This document shows positions 40,401 through 52,300 of a DNA stretch of 64,000 bases, one piece after another. A program made the position numbers and the translations under genes. The stretch's first letter is position 1. Each line of letters starts with the position of its first letter. Origin of the DNA: Promerops cafer. Its lineage: Eukaryota > Chordata > Aves > Passeriformes > Nectariniidae. The notes under the pieces are model-generated. The model was not told the origin of the DNA. It searched no databases and saw only the letters and a program-made list of their open reading frames with translations. The DNA lies in the NCBI GenBank assembly GCA_013398275.1, contig VZSE01002916.1, forward strand, positions 292,887 to 356,886, read 5' to 3'.

Positions 40401-41003
40401 TGGCAGGAGCCCCTTGCCCTGGAAAAGGTCTGACGGACTTTCAGGGGGCAGAGTTCGGCCATGCTCCTCTTCCCCTGGGAGCCCCGCAAAGCCCTGTTCC
40501 TGCAGCTGGTCCCTCCTAATGCCACTGCCGGGCAGGGACACCCTCGGGGCACAGGCCTCCCCCCCGCATCCTCGGGGCAGGGACCCCCCCATCTCCACCT
40601 CCCGGGGAGGGAAAACCCCAATCCCTGCACCTGCTGCATCGGGGGACTCCCGGGGCAGAGAAGGGCTGGGGGGATCAGCTGGGGCTGCCGCCTCCTTCCC
40701 CTTCTTCCCCGTTTCGCGGCCGCTTCCTGGGCGCGATCGCAGCAGCGGAGGAAGCGGGCGGCCCTCGGGACCCTTCCTAAACCCCTCCCTGTCTCCCCCG
40801 AGCCGGGGGGCGAACCGGTAGAGCTCTCGGCTCTCCCCTCTGGTAGAGCTCGGAGGCTCCATCCCTGCTCACCCCGCGCCGCCTCCCACCTTGCCGGACA
40901 GTTCGTAATCCCGGGGCAGCGCCGCGGGATCCCCGCCGCTCTTCGGGGGCTCCCCGCTCCCCTCCGGGGTCTCGCTTCCCGCCGCCCCAACGGGGCCGCC
41001 CAT
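34498..41003 (-). CDS. RAB37: RAB37 small GTPase, proximal-promoter isoform (230 aa)
   Basis: Rab GTPase of secretory granules and regulated exocytosis. Nine minus-strand exons are 40890-41003, 38787-38897, 36724-36765, 36511-36577, 36373-36425, 35825-35890, 35035-35091, 34705-34781 and 34498-34603. They join in frame to 230 codons plus TGA; human is about 223 aa. Motifs are the P-loop G43-DSGVGKT50, switch I within TFIATVGIDFR, WDTAGQE (91-97), NKAD (150-153), ETSAKTG (178-184) and a C-terminal double cysteine (CCAFS) for geranylgeranylation. The variable N-terminus (MGGPVGAAGSETPEG...) is Gly/Pro-rich, as in RAB26/RAB37. DAQALLLLYDIT and AWLTEIHEYAQKDVV favour RAB37, and synteny with NHERF1 and CD300 supports this over RAB26. 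The introns between exons 1-2 and 2-3 (about 2 kb each) show nothing else. An alternative exon 2 and distal first exon lie upstream. Confidence 0.96.
35190..35620. repeat. degenerate minisatellite in a RAB37 intron
   Basis: Many diverged copies of short units built from 'gcatcyaggaccc' and 'ctgggacctgg' follow one another, explaining the long open frames here. Unit length varies, roughly 18-30 bp, and no two neighbouring units are identical, so the array is old or fast-decaying. Confidence 0.6.
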
Positions 41004-41300
41004 GGTGCGTCCGAGAGAAGCCGCCGAGTCCCTGCGCCGCGGAGCCAGCGGGAGCTGCGACCCCACCCGCCTTCCTCCTCCTCTTCCTCCTCCTCCCTGG
41101 CCGACACCACCCCCGAGGCCGTGCCCCGGCCGCCTCCCTGCCCAGCCTGGGCACGGGATGAGGAGGAAGAGGCTGAAGAGTGGAAACTTGCCCCACTGCA
41201 CCCCCACACCGCGGATCCCGCGATGCTTGGGTTTGCTCGCGGCTTGGCTACACTGGACAGCGGGCAGAGCCCCGGCACATTCCCCCGGACACTTGGGTGG
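40500..41300 (-). promoter_or_regulatory. RAB37: RAB37 proximal CpG-island promoter
   Basis: GC-rich, CpG-dense sequence surrounds the proximal first coding exon, with no TATA box seen. The start codon is in good context (caccATGg). Long overlapping frames on both strands here come from the composition. Confidence 0.7.
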
Positions 41301-43148
41301 GGAGAGGAGGAACTGCTCCCCTCGCGAATGAAGTCACCCCGCCCCTCACAGAGTGTGGGGATGGAGACCCCGGTGCTACCAAATCCTACCCTGCCACGGC
41401 GGGACAGTGGGGATGGCAGCTCCCACTCCCACTCCACCAGCCCACCCCAGGGTGGGGGCTTTGCCCCATCTGCTGCAGCCCCGGCGATGCTGAGCTGGGC
41501 CCCGGGTGAGCACCGTGGAGCAGGGAGCCGGGAGGGAAGCGGAGCAGGAGCCGTTAGCCGGAAGCCACGAGCTGCATCGAGCCGGTTCAGTGGCGCCTGC
41601 GTCTCACCCGGGATGGCTGCCAGGCCTCCCGCTCCCCTTGGCTGCTCGTAGTCCCCTGCATCCTACACCAGCCATTGGGTCCCAGCTCATACTGCACTTC
41701 ATTTGGGAAAAGCCCAAGCGCGGGAATGTGGGAGAAATCCCTGGAGAGGGATGTTGTGTTACCCAAAACCCCACCCTGTAAAACCCCATACAAGTGCATG
41801 CACTACAGATGCCCAAGGTCTTCAGCCTTACAGGCATCACTTCATGTACAGGAGCCTTGAGCCCTCCCTGATCTATTTTCCCTGGAATAGCTCATCTCTC
41901 CCACATTAACCACAGGCCTAATCTCAGGGCATCCCCCATCCCTCCACTGGGATTCAGGGGTGCAGGGCTCCAGTGCAGAGCTGTGCCACTCGCTGCTCTC
42001 CAGGTGAAGGCCATGCGTGGCCACCGGAGGTCCTATGGCAAAGATGCCCTCTGGAATGGCGTCTACCTCTGCACCTTCTGGGGCTGCTGGCTCCTGCACC
42101 AGCCAAGCCTTCCTCTGCCCCCCTGGGAAATAGAACCTGTATTTCCAGTCCTGTAACTGCGCCCAGACCCAGCCAGGGGATTTATAGTTTATATGTGCTC
42201 TTTGGTCAGGAAAGTGCCCAGAGCTGGAGGCTGAAGGCACTTAGAGCTCCTGGAAGTGGCTGAGCTTCCCTGCAGCAAGTTAGGGAGGGAGCTGGAAGGA
42301 TATGGAAAACCATGCTGGAGCTCATGGAGTTGCCTGGACAGGAAAAATGCCTGGCTGAGCATCACTTCCACATTTCCACACATTTGCTGCGGGAGAAATG
42401 AGGCAGCCAGAAGCTGGCGGAGATCAGTGGTGTGGCTGAGCCTCCTCTGCCTGCCCACGGCTCAGCAGGGGCACCCTTGGCTGCTGGTCCCTGGGCTGCT
42501 TGGCCCCAGACCATCCCCACTGGTGCCACATTTTCCTGCTTCCTTGGCCTGGACTAAAAAGGAAATTCCTGTGGATAATTGCATCCCCCTGAGTACCAGC
42601 CCCTTGCTGAGTTCCAGCCTTGTCACAATGCTGAAGGGATGACAGTCTCTCTGGAGTAAGGTCCCAAGAACTGTCCCTGTCCTGATCTCCCCCAGGAGAG
42701 GGACACACACATTAGAGTCACTTGAGACCCCAAGGCAGCTCTGCAAATAGCTCTGGATGGCAGCTGAGTGCTTTTCCCGGGCACCGACACCATCTGCCTC
42801 ACTTTTCGCCAGGGCCCTGGGCTGGACACGGGCAAGACACAGGCTGGCATCTCCCTGGCAGAGCAGGGCAGCTCCAAAGGCAGGTTTCTGTGTGGGAAGC
42901 ATAAGGCTGCACTCAGACACGGCCCCACCAAGGGATTTGGAATATGGAGCTTTAGCCATCCTTCATCCCTCCCAGCAGTCCAAAACATGCCAAGAAGCAC
43001 ACAGCCAAACCAAACTCCTCATCCAGCAGCACCAAAGCAAAGTATCCAATTCTTTACGCTTACCACAGATTCATAGATTCTAATTCCCCAAATAAAGCTG
43101 CTCCCCAAGTGTGAGTGCACAGCCCAGGACCAGGGACTGAGCTCTTAC

Positions 43149-43259
43149 CGTAAACCCAATGCCCACAGTGGCAGAGAAGGAGCCAGGAATGAACTTGCCC
43201 TGGTCAAACTGGACCAGCAGTGATGTCTTCCCCACGCCACTGTCTCCAAGCAGGATTGT
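43149..43259 (-). CDS. RAB37: RAB37 alternative exon 2 (second P-loop exon)
   Basis: This 111-nt exon (37 codons, phase 0 to 0) has an acceptor ccttgcag and a donor gtaaga. It encodes TILLGDSGVGKTSLLVQF followed by FIPGSFSATVGIGFT. It is the same length and phase as the exon at 38787-38897 and homologous to it, so the two must be used alternatively: including both would give two P-loops. I recall a human RAB37 isoform with almost this sequence (QGKFIPGSFSATVGIGFT) joined to the same third exon. It differs from the other version in switch I (GIGFT against GIDFR) and in the helix after the P-loop, so effector choice may differ between isoforms (inference). Confidence 0.88.
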
Positions 43260-46009
43260 CTGCAAGGACCAGATAAAGAGATGTTAGTGCAGGTGCAGGT
43301 GCAGGTGATGGGGGAGCTGGAGGCCAGACATTTGGGTGGGTGTGCTGGGGGGATGTGGCAGCAAATCCAGCAGGATCAAGAAGGACCCACCCAGTCCCCA
43401 GATCTGTCACGTTTGGTTCTGCCACTTGCCCAGAGAGGAATTTCCACCCCTTTTTCCATCTCTGTAATTAATGAAATGTGCTCTGGGATAAGCTTCAGGC
43501 CTGAAACCCACTGCACCCTGCCCAAGAGAGGAGAGATGGGAGGGAAAGTAAAGCATAGCCTGTCATGGACAGTGAGCAGGAGAGATGCTCCTACCCCAGC
43601 TTGGGAAGCTGCCAGGCAGAAGCAGCCTTGGCTCACACAGGCCTGTTGGAAAGACTCTTTGGGAGGACTTTGGAGTCACTGGATTAAGTCCAAAACTGTT
43701 TAGTAAAGAGAGCATTTCCTGCAGCTGCTGCACACAGCTGCTGCCACAGCCACGCAACCTAGCTGGGTCACTAGGTTGACTTTGTGTTGCCTTAATGTCG
43801 TGGATCCACAGCACTCTGTCCTGGCAAAGTGATGGGTTTGAAGTCACAGAGTCCCTCTGCCTCTCCAGCCTCCATGGCAAGCCCCAGACCGCTCCCATCC
43901 CTGAGAAGAAGGGACAAGGGAGCTGTGCTGGTGTCAGAACTGTCACCTCTAAAGCAGCTCCCACACTGCCAGCCCATGGCCCTGGTACCCATGCCGCATC
44001 TCCCTGGGGAGCTCATCTTCCCTTCTGCTCCTGCCTGTGTCCCTCAAAATCCCTGATCTAAGGGAGACCCGCAGTGCCAACAGAGCCCCTCCCTTCCCTC
44101 TGCTGGTATCTGAGTTTTGTTCGCAGAGTCACTGGCAAACATCCCCATCCTTTCAGGAAACTGAGGCACTTTCAACCCTTTCACAGGACACAAATTAAAA
44201 TAAACACTGTGCTACCAGCCTTCTTGCTTAGAAGTGGTTTGGGCTTTGTCTTTTGGGACAGGGGTGTTCCTTAAGCTGCAGTTCTGGCAAACATGGAGTG
44301 TCCCCTGTGTTACTGGTCCCCTGTCACCCCTCAGGCTGCAGGGATGAGCCAGCAATGTGCTGGGACTAAACCTCCCCACCCTCTGCGTCCACCTCTGCTA
44401 CACTTGGCTGCATCTTTTTTATCCCTGCTTGGTATGGGTTCGTGCAGCTCCAGCAACCTTGCTCCATCCTGCGACACCTCAGTCCTTTGTCTCCACCCTG
44501 AAGGTGCTTCAGTACCTCCCCAATATGCAGGGGAGCCTCTGTGTGCGTCCAGTCCTATCCTTCTCCTGTCCCAAAGTGCCCTGGGGTGTGACCAACCCTG
44601 GCACTACTTCAGGCACTGCACTTCCCCTTGTGAAACACAGGACGGGTGGATGTGTTTAATCAAATGCCTGAACAGCCCCAGTAGATCAAGGCCTGATTCC
44701 ATACCCTGGGAGGCCATGTGGGATTCACAGCACCTGGCACCATGATTCCTGCACACCACAGATCCCAAAGAAATGGGCTGAAACCAAAAGCCAAGGAGCT
44801 TGAGGACCACAAACAAGGCAGGGATGTGGACTGGCAGGAAATCAGCACCCTGCCTTGCATAAAGCACCACCCCATAACCTGCCTGGAGCCTGTTCATGCC
44901 GATACACTTCAGTGAATGCTTGCCTCAGTGAATCAGCACTTTCCCTTGGAAAACACATCCCAAACACTGAGCCTGTCCTGGGAAAAGCCTGACCTGCTCA
45001 GCAGAGCTGTTGGCAGGAGGGAGCCCTGCACCTCTGCCAGATGCAGGCTGCTGCACAGACCTGTGTGCTGAGAGGCAGTGACCTGTGCCCAGATTCACAG
45101 CCAAAGATTTCTCCCTCCTCCCTGCCTGGGCTGTTTGCAGGTCACTTGTACATTCAGAGCAGCCGTGTGAGCTGGGAGCTTGCACGGGATCTGGGGGAAT
45201 GTTGGGAGGCAGAAATCTCTGGGCCAGAGGATCTGATTCACCCCTTTCCTGGGGGAAATTTCCTGGCCCACACCCCCCTTGGCTCTTCCCTAGGGCCCAG
45301 AACTCTTCCCTGTGCAGAGAGAAAGATATGCCCAGGAGTTTCTGGATAGGAAAGCACTCCAAGAATTCATTACCATGGGGCTCCTGCACCTCAGTGCTGC
45401 ATTTTTTGGTGTTACATACTATTTCCAGGTAAAATACTGATGCTGGGATGTGCAACAAGACTGGGGGCAGCCTGCAGTGCTGTCTTTGGGAGCAGTTAAT
45501 GCAGAGAACAGCATTAATTATGGAGGGAGAAGAGCTGGTTGGAATGAGCACCAGAAAGCCTCCAGAGCCCAGGGTTTACAGAGAACATGTATAAAAGGCA
45601 GATTCTTCTATTAATAATTTAATTAGGATTCATAATAGAGACAACTCATGAATTGCTTCATGACTTAATAATAACAGTAAAATTTGGCCTGGATCAGCCA
45701 AGAGATACTCCTAATGACTTTAGGAAAAGCTCATGGGCTCTGTGGAAGGACAGCACAGGAGAAATCACTGTGGCCTTCCTGGTTACCAAATAAACAACAA
45801 AAAAAAAAGAACAAAAAGCCCACTGTGGGGAAGATGTGGCTAGTTAGCCCTTGAAACCTCAGGCTGGACATGACTGAGTCATGATAGTAAAGTCTCCCAG
45901 TGATGAAGTTCCATAGCTGTCCTGACTCTTCCCCCATCCTCAGCCACAGACTGACCTCCCCCGCACCTTCTCAGGCCCCCAGGTTTTCCCAGGGTTTTCT
46001 TGGTTCTGG

Positions 46010-46065
46010 TGGGTTTTTTTGTTGGTGGTTTTTTTGTTGTTGTTGTTGGTTTGGTTTTGTTTTTC
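46010..46065. repeat. T/GTT low-complexity tract
   Basis: Runs of T interrupted by GTT and GG within the long RAB37 distal intron. Simple-sequence DNA with no coding value. Confidence 0.85.
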
Positions 46066-48893
46066 ATGGGAAAATTTAGTAAAATGTTGCAAGATTCCTT
46101 TTGGTGCTGTCAATCCTCTCTGCCTGGTGGTGTGGAGATGGAGCAGTGCTTTGCCAGGGCTGGGCGAGGTACAGAGGGAAACCTTACCAAGATCTGGAGA
46201 CTCACTTGGTGACAGTCCCACATCTCCACTGCTGAGCCCCAGTGCAATCAAAGCAATCCTTGTTTCCAGCTAAAGGAAATTATTTCCACTGGGTGGGAAG
46301 AGGTAACCTGACTTCACCACCCCACAGCCCCACAGAAAAGCAGATACAGCTTGCAACACCCTCCTGAAAAGACTTGTCTGCTTGCTCTGCCTTAGGGGAA
46401 GAGCAAATATCCCTCCCTATAACTTGAGTTAGTTTTGGGGCTAATTCAAACATGGATGGATCACTTCCAGTCAAAATCATTGCTGGCTTGGCATGGGCTG
46501 CAGGGACAAGGCAAAATAATTCAAACGTCCCATACTTGCAAGGAAAAGAGATATTTTGGTCTAACCTGACGAGGGAAGAGAGATTTTGCACGGCTGTCAA
46601 GGCAGTGCAGGGAGGCAATGGAGATCTAGGACAGTGCATGTGGGCTGAGGTTGTCTTCCCAGTTCATTTTCGAGATTTAACATGCAGAACCTGGACCTGA
46701 GCTAAATATAGCTAATGGAAGCCTGACAGGGTAAAACCCCATTCAGGGGATGCAGGGAAAGGAGAAGTGCCCTCCACAGGCTCTGGTGCTGCTCTCAGGG
46801 AGCTGATGAAGCCCCAAACCCACAGGTTTTTACCCAGGTGAACAAGATTTATCACAACAAATTGTGGCAAATGTGTACAGCTGCCTGCAGAGCTCAGCTG
46901 GGACATAGCACTGGGAGAGGTCTGAGGGTGAAGACATGTCTGCTTTCAGCCCCTCACCACCCCACTCTCATGGCCTCTCAGACTGAGACTCTCAGTCCCT
47001 GAGATGTATTTTTAACTTCCTCTTTATACAAAATTGTGCTGCCTCCCCCCTGCTCCAAGCAGTACTCCAGGGATGGAGTTGGATGATGCTAGAAGCTGCT
47101 GTGTGCCACAGGGACAGTTCAGGGCTGTCCCCACCTGCCCAGGCACTATTTCACAACGGCCAAGACACACACACTGGCTTGAGAGAGAGCCTGGAGCCCT
47201 TTGCCAGCCTGGCTGGGCCCTTGCCTTGGCAGAGGCTGTATCTCAGCCCTGCAGACATGAGCTCTAGGGCTGTGCATCAGACAAAACCTGGCTCAGATAA
47301 TGCAGGAGATCCCTGTTTGCAACCCCTTGTTAACACCTTGGATCAACCACAGACAAGGAACACATCCCTCTGCCTTTGGGTCTTCCAGCTCAAGGGATGC
47401 AGGAATCACAGAGGAGGAAGAATGATTTGGCAATGGGTCAAACCACCTGAGAGCAGAATTCATCATTTTGTATGAAGCAAAACTTTTCTGGAACAGCCCA
47501 GAATAAACCTCTGCTGTTCCTGCTTTGGTTAGCTCCTGTCCCATTTCCTCCCCAGGCCTGGGTTTAGCCACCAACCAGAAATCATTTAATCCTTGTCTCC
47601 AGACTGCAAAGCTCTCTTGGGCTTTTTCAGCACATCTGAAATGTGATTGCTTCCTCAGACACAAGATCTAGTGAGGTTTTTGCTGCCTCACTTCCCTGGA
47701 GTGAGAGCAGCCTTGTTTCTGCAAGACAAGCAGCCCAGCCAGGAGAGGCAGAAAACTACCAAGAGAAACAGCAGGAAACATGGGACTGGAATGGTTATTT
47801 GCCTGGGCAGGTCTTCTGCCCAGAGTCTCATTTCCACCATTGTAATTCCTTAAGTGCTGCAGCTCCTTCTGGAGAAGAGAGAATTAAGTCTTTGCAATGA
47901 ATCAAAGTTTCTCAAGTCATCCCTGGGAGCATGTTCTATGTGTTCCACGCACAACAGAAATGAGAGCTGCTAGTAGCTGATATTTTTTTGCAAATCAAGG
48001 GCTGGGCACCTTGCCCTGAGTACAGCAGGATACAGAACAGACTGGGATTTGTGAAGAGGGATCCACAGAACCCCAGCCCTTCTCCTGTCTTGTCCCATCC
48101 CTGATTTTCCTGAGGGTGTCAGTTCCTGCACTGGCTGACGCTGGGGACAGCAGAAAAGCAGTGTGAGGACAGCAGGAAGGAGTGGTGGGTGGATCTGTCA
48201 CAAATCAGCATCTCCTCCATCACTCCAGGAGTTGCAGGGCAGCGCCTGACTGCAGAGAGCAAAATCCCTGCTGCTGCTGCCCCTGCAGCAAAGCTTGAGC
48301 GCCCCAGGTCTTGCAGGGATATCACCAGCCCTGACCACCTTCTGTGCAATTGCAGTTACAAAACACTGTCACAGGAGTTAAAAAACACAGTCCCAGGAAC
48401 ACTGCAAAAGAGGATTTCAAAGCAACAAGGGCAGGAATGGACGTCTCTGGGACACGGCTATTTCATGGCAGGGAAGTCCCGGTTCATTAATCTCCTTCTG
48501 GCAAACAGACCTTTAGGGTTCAGCTGCCCCCGACCCGCCCTGAGCCTGCACAGGACAGCGGGAGCGGCTGAAGGGCGGCTGCGGGCTGTGCCGCGGGGCT
48601 GGCCGCCTTCCAGCGGTCCTGGCTTCCCAAACACGCCGAGTCCTGCCACGCCGCTGCCTACCATCAGCCGGGATGTGGCTGGGAGCGGGGCCAATCCCCG
48701 CGGGCTGCCCATCCCCACAGTGGGGAGAGAGCTGCCGCCTCACCCCCCACCACTGCACCGGGATGGGGGTGACAGACGGACCCCACCGGGAGATGGGGAG
48801 CGAGGAAGGCAGAGGAACGGAATTTGTCGGGAAGTTCAAGCAGGAGCCCTGCCCCGTCTCCCCCGTCTGCAGCCCCCTCCCAGGTGCCCCCAG

Positions 48894-48915
48894 CCCCATC
48901 CCCATCCCCATCCCC
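48894..48915 (-). other. G-quadruplex motif at the RAB37 distal donor
   Basis: Four runs of four G separated by AT on the minus strand, starting directly after the GT of the distal first-exon donor (48917-48916). It fits the canonical G4 pattern with two-base loops and would form in both the non-template DNA strand and the pre-mRNA. Confidence 0.85.
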
Positions 48916-48917
48916 AC

Positions 48918-48952
48918 CTTGTGCAGCAGCGTCTCGTTGTAGCCGCCCCCCC
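48918..48952 (-). CDS. RAB37: RAB37 distal first coding exon, 5' end lost at an N
   Basis: On the minus strand the frame reads GGGYNETLLHK and then a gtgggg donor at phase 0, matching the phase of the alternative P-loop exon. I recall the human distal-isoform N-terminus ending GGAGPDFNDHVLHK, and the YNETLLHK/FNDHVLHK resemblance plus the position at a CpG island support the call. An undetermined base at 48953 interrupts the exon. Upstream of it the frame stays open for about 140 codons without an ATG, so the true start (expected some 15 codons farther upstream) is probably in missing sequence. Confidence 0.65.
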
Positions 48953-48953
48953 N
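48953..48953. other. single undetermined base inside RAB37 distal exon
   Basis: An N in a C-run of the distal CpG island. A single N at such a place often stands for a joined gap of unknown length. Confidence 1.
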
Positions 48954-49339
48954 CGCCCGGCCCAGCTCGGCCCCGCAGTGCCCGCCCCGTGCGGCACGGC
49001 CCGGCCTCTCGGTCAGCGCAGGACAGCGCTGCCCGGTGCTCGTCGCCGCCACAGGCAGCGTTCCCCGCCCGGAGGAGGCGGCGGGGGGCAGCGAGGAGAG
49101 GCCGGTCCCGCCCGGGGGCGGGGAGGCGGTGGGAGCGTCCCCCACGCCGGCAGAGCCCGCTGGGCTCTCTGCACAAGCGCAGCCCGAGTTCGCAGAGCGC
49201 AGGGGTCCGGCCGTCGCCGCCGGCAGTCGCCGGCCTTCTTTCGCTCCGCTGCGGGAGGCGCCCCCGGGGCACGGCCAGCCCTGGCAGGGAGAGTTCCGGT
49301 ACCAGCTCCCATCGGTGCCGAGCTGAGAGCACGGAGCCG

Positions 49340-52300
49340 GGTCCGCTGCGCTGCTCCAGGCGGGATTCACAGCAGGCTCGTTGGCGCTTAAGAAGCCTCA
49401 TGCCCGCACAGAGACTGCTCCGGCTGACACCCCTCCAGACACGAGCCCACGGGCACGGACGAAGCACAGAACTGGATGGTCACCAAGTGTCACCCCAGGG
49501 AGGGGCGGCAGCTCGTCCTAGCCAGGCCATTTCAGCTTCTTTACCAAACTGGTTCTGAGCCTGGTTTACCCTGGCAGGTCACTTTGGGATGCCACTGCAT
49601 TCGCAGAGCCCAGTTAGGACCCTGCTTAGAGTAAAAAAAAAAAAAATTATTATTAGAAACAGGAGGAAGCTGTGCCTAAACCTGAAGGTGACAGTCAGTA
49701 TTTCGTTGAGATCCTTTTCTTTATGACTCCCTTTAGAGCAATCTAATGTTGTCAATTGCAATTAATCTTTACTGAGAAGTTTATTTAAGCGGGACTCAAT
49801 TCAGTATCCAGCTCCCTCCTTCCAGAACAACAGATGGCCTCAAGCCAGAGGAACAGACCATGTTTCCAAGAGCCATCTGCACCCATCCGATTGCTCTTTG
49901 ACTGCCTGGGCCTGACATTGCTAATTATGTCTGCCCATTATTTCCTCTGACTGCAGATGTGGTTCTGCTGGGTCAGATGATTGGACTCAGAAACAACAGC
50001 CAGAAAGAAATTTAAAAACCAATAGGGACAGTGGGGTTCAGGCTTGCCTGAGGCCAAAAAGCCAACCAACCCAGACCATCCTGCAGCCAGACCATGGCCT
50101 CATGCACTGGAACACAATCAACAGCACAAAAATAAATGATATCACAGCCTGGATCAGAAAACAAACAAGTGGTTCAACATAGTGCACACAACCCACAGCA
50201 GGCAGGGCCAAGAAAAAGAGAGCAGCAAACCTCAGGGGGGCTTCAACAGAGCCAGGGCAACTCTTAAACACACCAAGAACTTGTCAAAACTCCCAAACTC
50301 TCATGGATGTCAGCACAATCCTTCCCGTGGATGTCCCAGTGCTGTCATGGCCCATTGAGGATGGAGACTTCATGCCACCATCCTGAGTGGATGAGCAGGG
50401 GGTACTGCCTGACCCGAGCTCTCTGCGGGGCCCCACAGACCCCAGAGACCCAGATCTGCTGCAGGGACTGCACGGCTCAGCCCTGAGCACCCAAACTGGG
50501 CAGGTACTCAAACAAATCTCTCCTGGAAGGTGGGGGTGAAGAGGAGATGAAGCCCCCAAAATCCCACTAGATTTGAGGCTCCAGGTCTGCTTATTGCTGG
50601 ATGGGAATTTCTGGCAGGTCCCTGCTGCAGGAGAAGCTCTGGGGCTCGGAGAGCATTCTCTGACTTTTTAGCTCAAGCAACATTAGTTAACTACCCTGAA
50701 CGACAAAGGAGAGCAGGGAGGGATTGAAGAGCTTCACAGAGCCAAGCTGACCATTCCCTCTGCAGGCACTGGTGTTGCACCAGAGACACACTCGGCCTTG
50801 CAGGTTTAACCTCACTCAGGAGGAAGACAATTTTCCTGTCTATCATGATATCTCCAAATGTAATGCAGCCTAATGAGACAACACAGATTGCTGGCGAAAC
50901 ACAGGCACCAGCATGCCCTGGCCCTGCTCCAAGGGCTTTATCCCACCTTATCATGCTGGAGAACCTAACCCATTGTAGATAAGTGATAACAGCAGCTTTA
51001 TCAGAGCCCAGCAGCCCAACATCTGCATCACTGCCTCCCTTCACACACTGAGGAATGCATTTCCCCACCACCCAGAGCAAACCACTTGCTCTACCAGCTT
51101 CCCCCAGACCTGGCAGAGGTTTCTGGCAGCCAGCGAGCAGCTTACAGCCCCGAGCAAGTGCTGACCAGCTGGAATCAATGTAGAGCAATGAAATCGGAGG
51201 AAATGGCCTGTAAATGGCAGGAGTGATTCCAAGTGAACCTGCAATTTAGATCCATTGTTTGGTGTGTTTGCTAGAAGACTGTATCTCTGGTAGCTTAATT
51301 ACTTTTGTATTTACCTTGAGAAGTACAGCACTAACAGTGGAAGATTTAAATCCAGCTCAGGAGTTTCTGCTTCACTGTCCTCCTGGCCTGCTCCTGCTTG
51401 TTCTCTGCTGCCCAAACCCATTAACTGCTGTAGTATCTCCCTGGATTGCCTGTACAATACATCTGGAGGAAACTGGAGCCTTGCTGAAGTCATTCCTTCG
51501 CCATGAGCTAGGAAGGAGTCAGAATTTCGTCCTCTGAATCCACCGAGTGTGGATTCTTAATTTCTTTGCATTAAATAACCCCTGCATTGGCCCTTTCTGG
51601 CTAAGTCCAGCCTTCCGCGGAGCCCAGAGCAAATCCTCCACCACCACAAATTCGGCAAGAGTGTTTTGCCACTTTTACTGGCTTTGCTGAATCAGGAGTT
51701 CTGGGAACGATCCTGTGGTTATCTGAGATGGCAGCAGAAAGGAGAGATCAGACAGTGCCTGCTCAATCAGCCAGCACTAAAGGAGCTACAATATTATACT
51801 CAGCCTTATCTCCTAAGGACAATTTCACCAAACTTGCTAAATCTGCCTGTGAAGAACAGACTGAAATGACCTGATTATTTTTCAAAGGCCTCAGATTAAA
51901 TAACAGAATCGGAGATTGGATATCGTATTGAAATATCATTGAAGTCCCGAGAAGACAGGACTCTGGAAAGGCTCAGCTGTGGTGGTGGGTAATATAGTGG
52001 GATGAGAACTAGGGAAGAGCTGTTCTTGCTGGGCCCCGAACCAAGGAGATGCACGCACTGATTGACTCAATTACTGCCTGTCTCAGAAAGGCTTTGAGGC
52101 TTTTTCTTAGGATCAACATCAGAGAGTAAACCCAGATTCATAATCTTGCAGAACTAGAGAAAAAGTAGCATCTGATGGTGTCGGGCAGTGTCCCGTTGCT
52201 GCAGGGGAGGGACTGGGAGCACTGCCCAGGGGCAGGCAGGGGCTGCAGGGGTGCAGGTGTCAGCTCATCTCATTCCCTGTGCAGTGCCCACACCACATCA

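Larger units (their letters stand above)
48500..49330 (-). promoter_or_regulatory. RAB37: RAB37 distal CpG-island promoter
   Basis: An isolated CpG island about 7.5 kb upstream of the proximal one surrounds the distal first exon and includes a GC box (gggggcgggg) near 49114. A single N at 48953 marks poor resolution. Long frames on both strands here are composition effects. Confidence 0.65.

Noticed and set aside
38787..41003. Assignment of the Rab gene to RAB26
   Set aside because: RAB26 is the closest relative, but DAQALLLLYDIT, the IHDYIESQKKK tail and the neighbours NHERF1, NAT9 and CD300 fit RAB37.
40193..41651. Two opposite-strand frames of about 400 codons over the RAB37 proximal promoter
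   Set aside because: CpG-island sequence has few stop codons. The only supported coding part is the 114-nt RAB37 first exon on the minus strand.
48189..49558. Long frames on both strands over the distal CpG island (about 400, 285, 267 and 244 codons)
   Set aside because: Composition artefact containing an N. Only the short GGGYNETLLHK segment has a splice donor and family similarity.
50038..50271. Hydrophobic 77-codon frame on the minus strand
   Set aside because: It could encode a membrane segment, but there is no family match, promoter or splice partner, and intergenic T-rich sequence often gives such frames.
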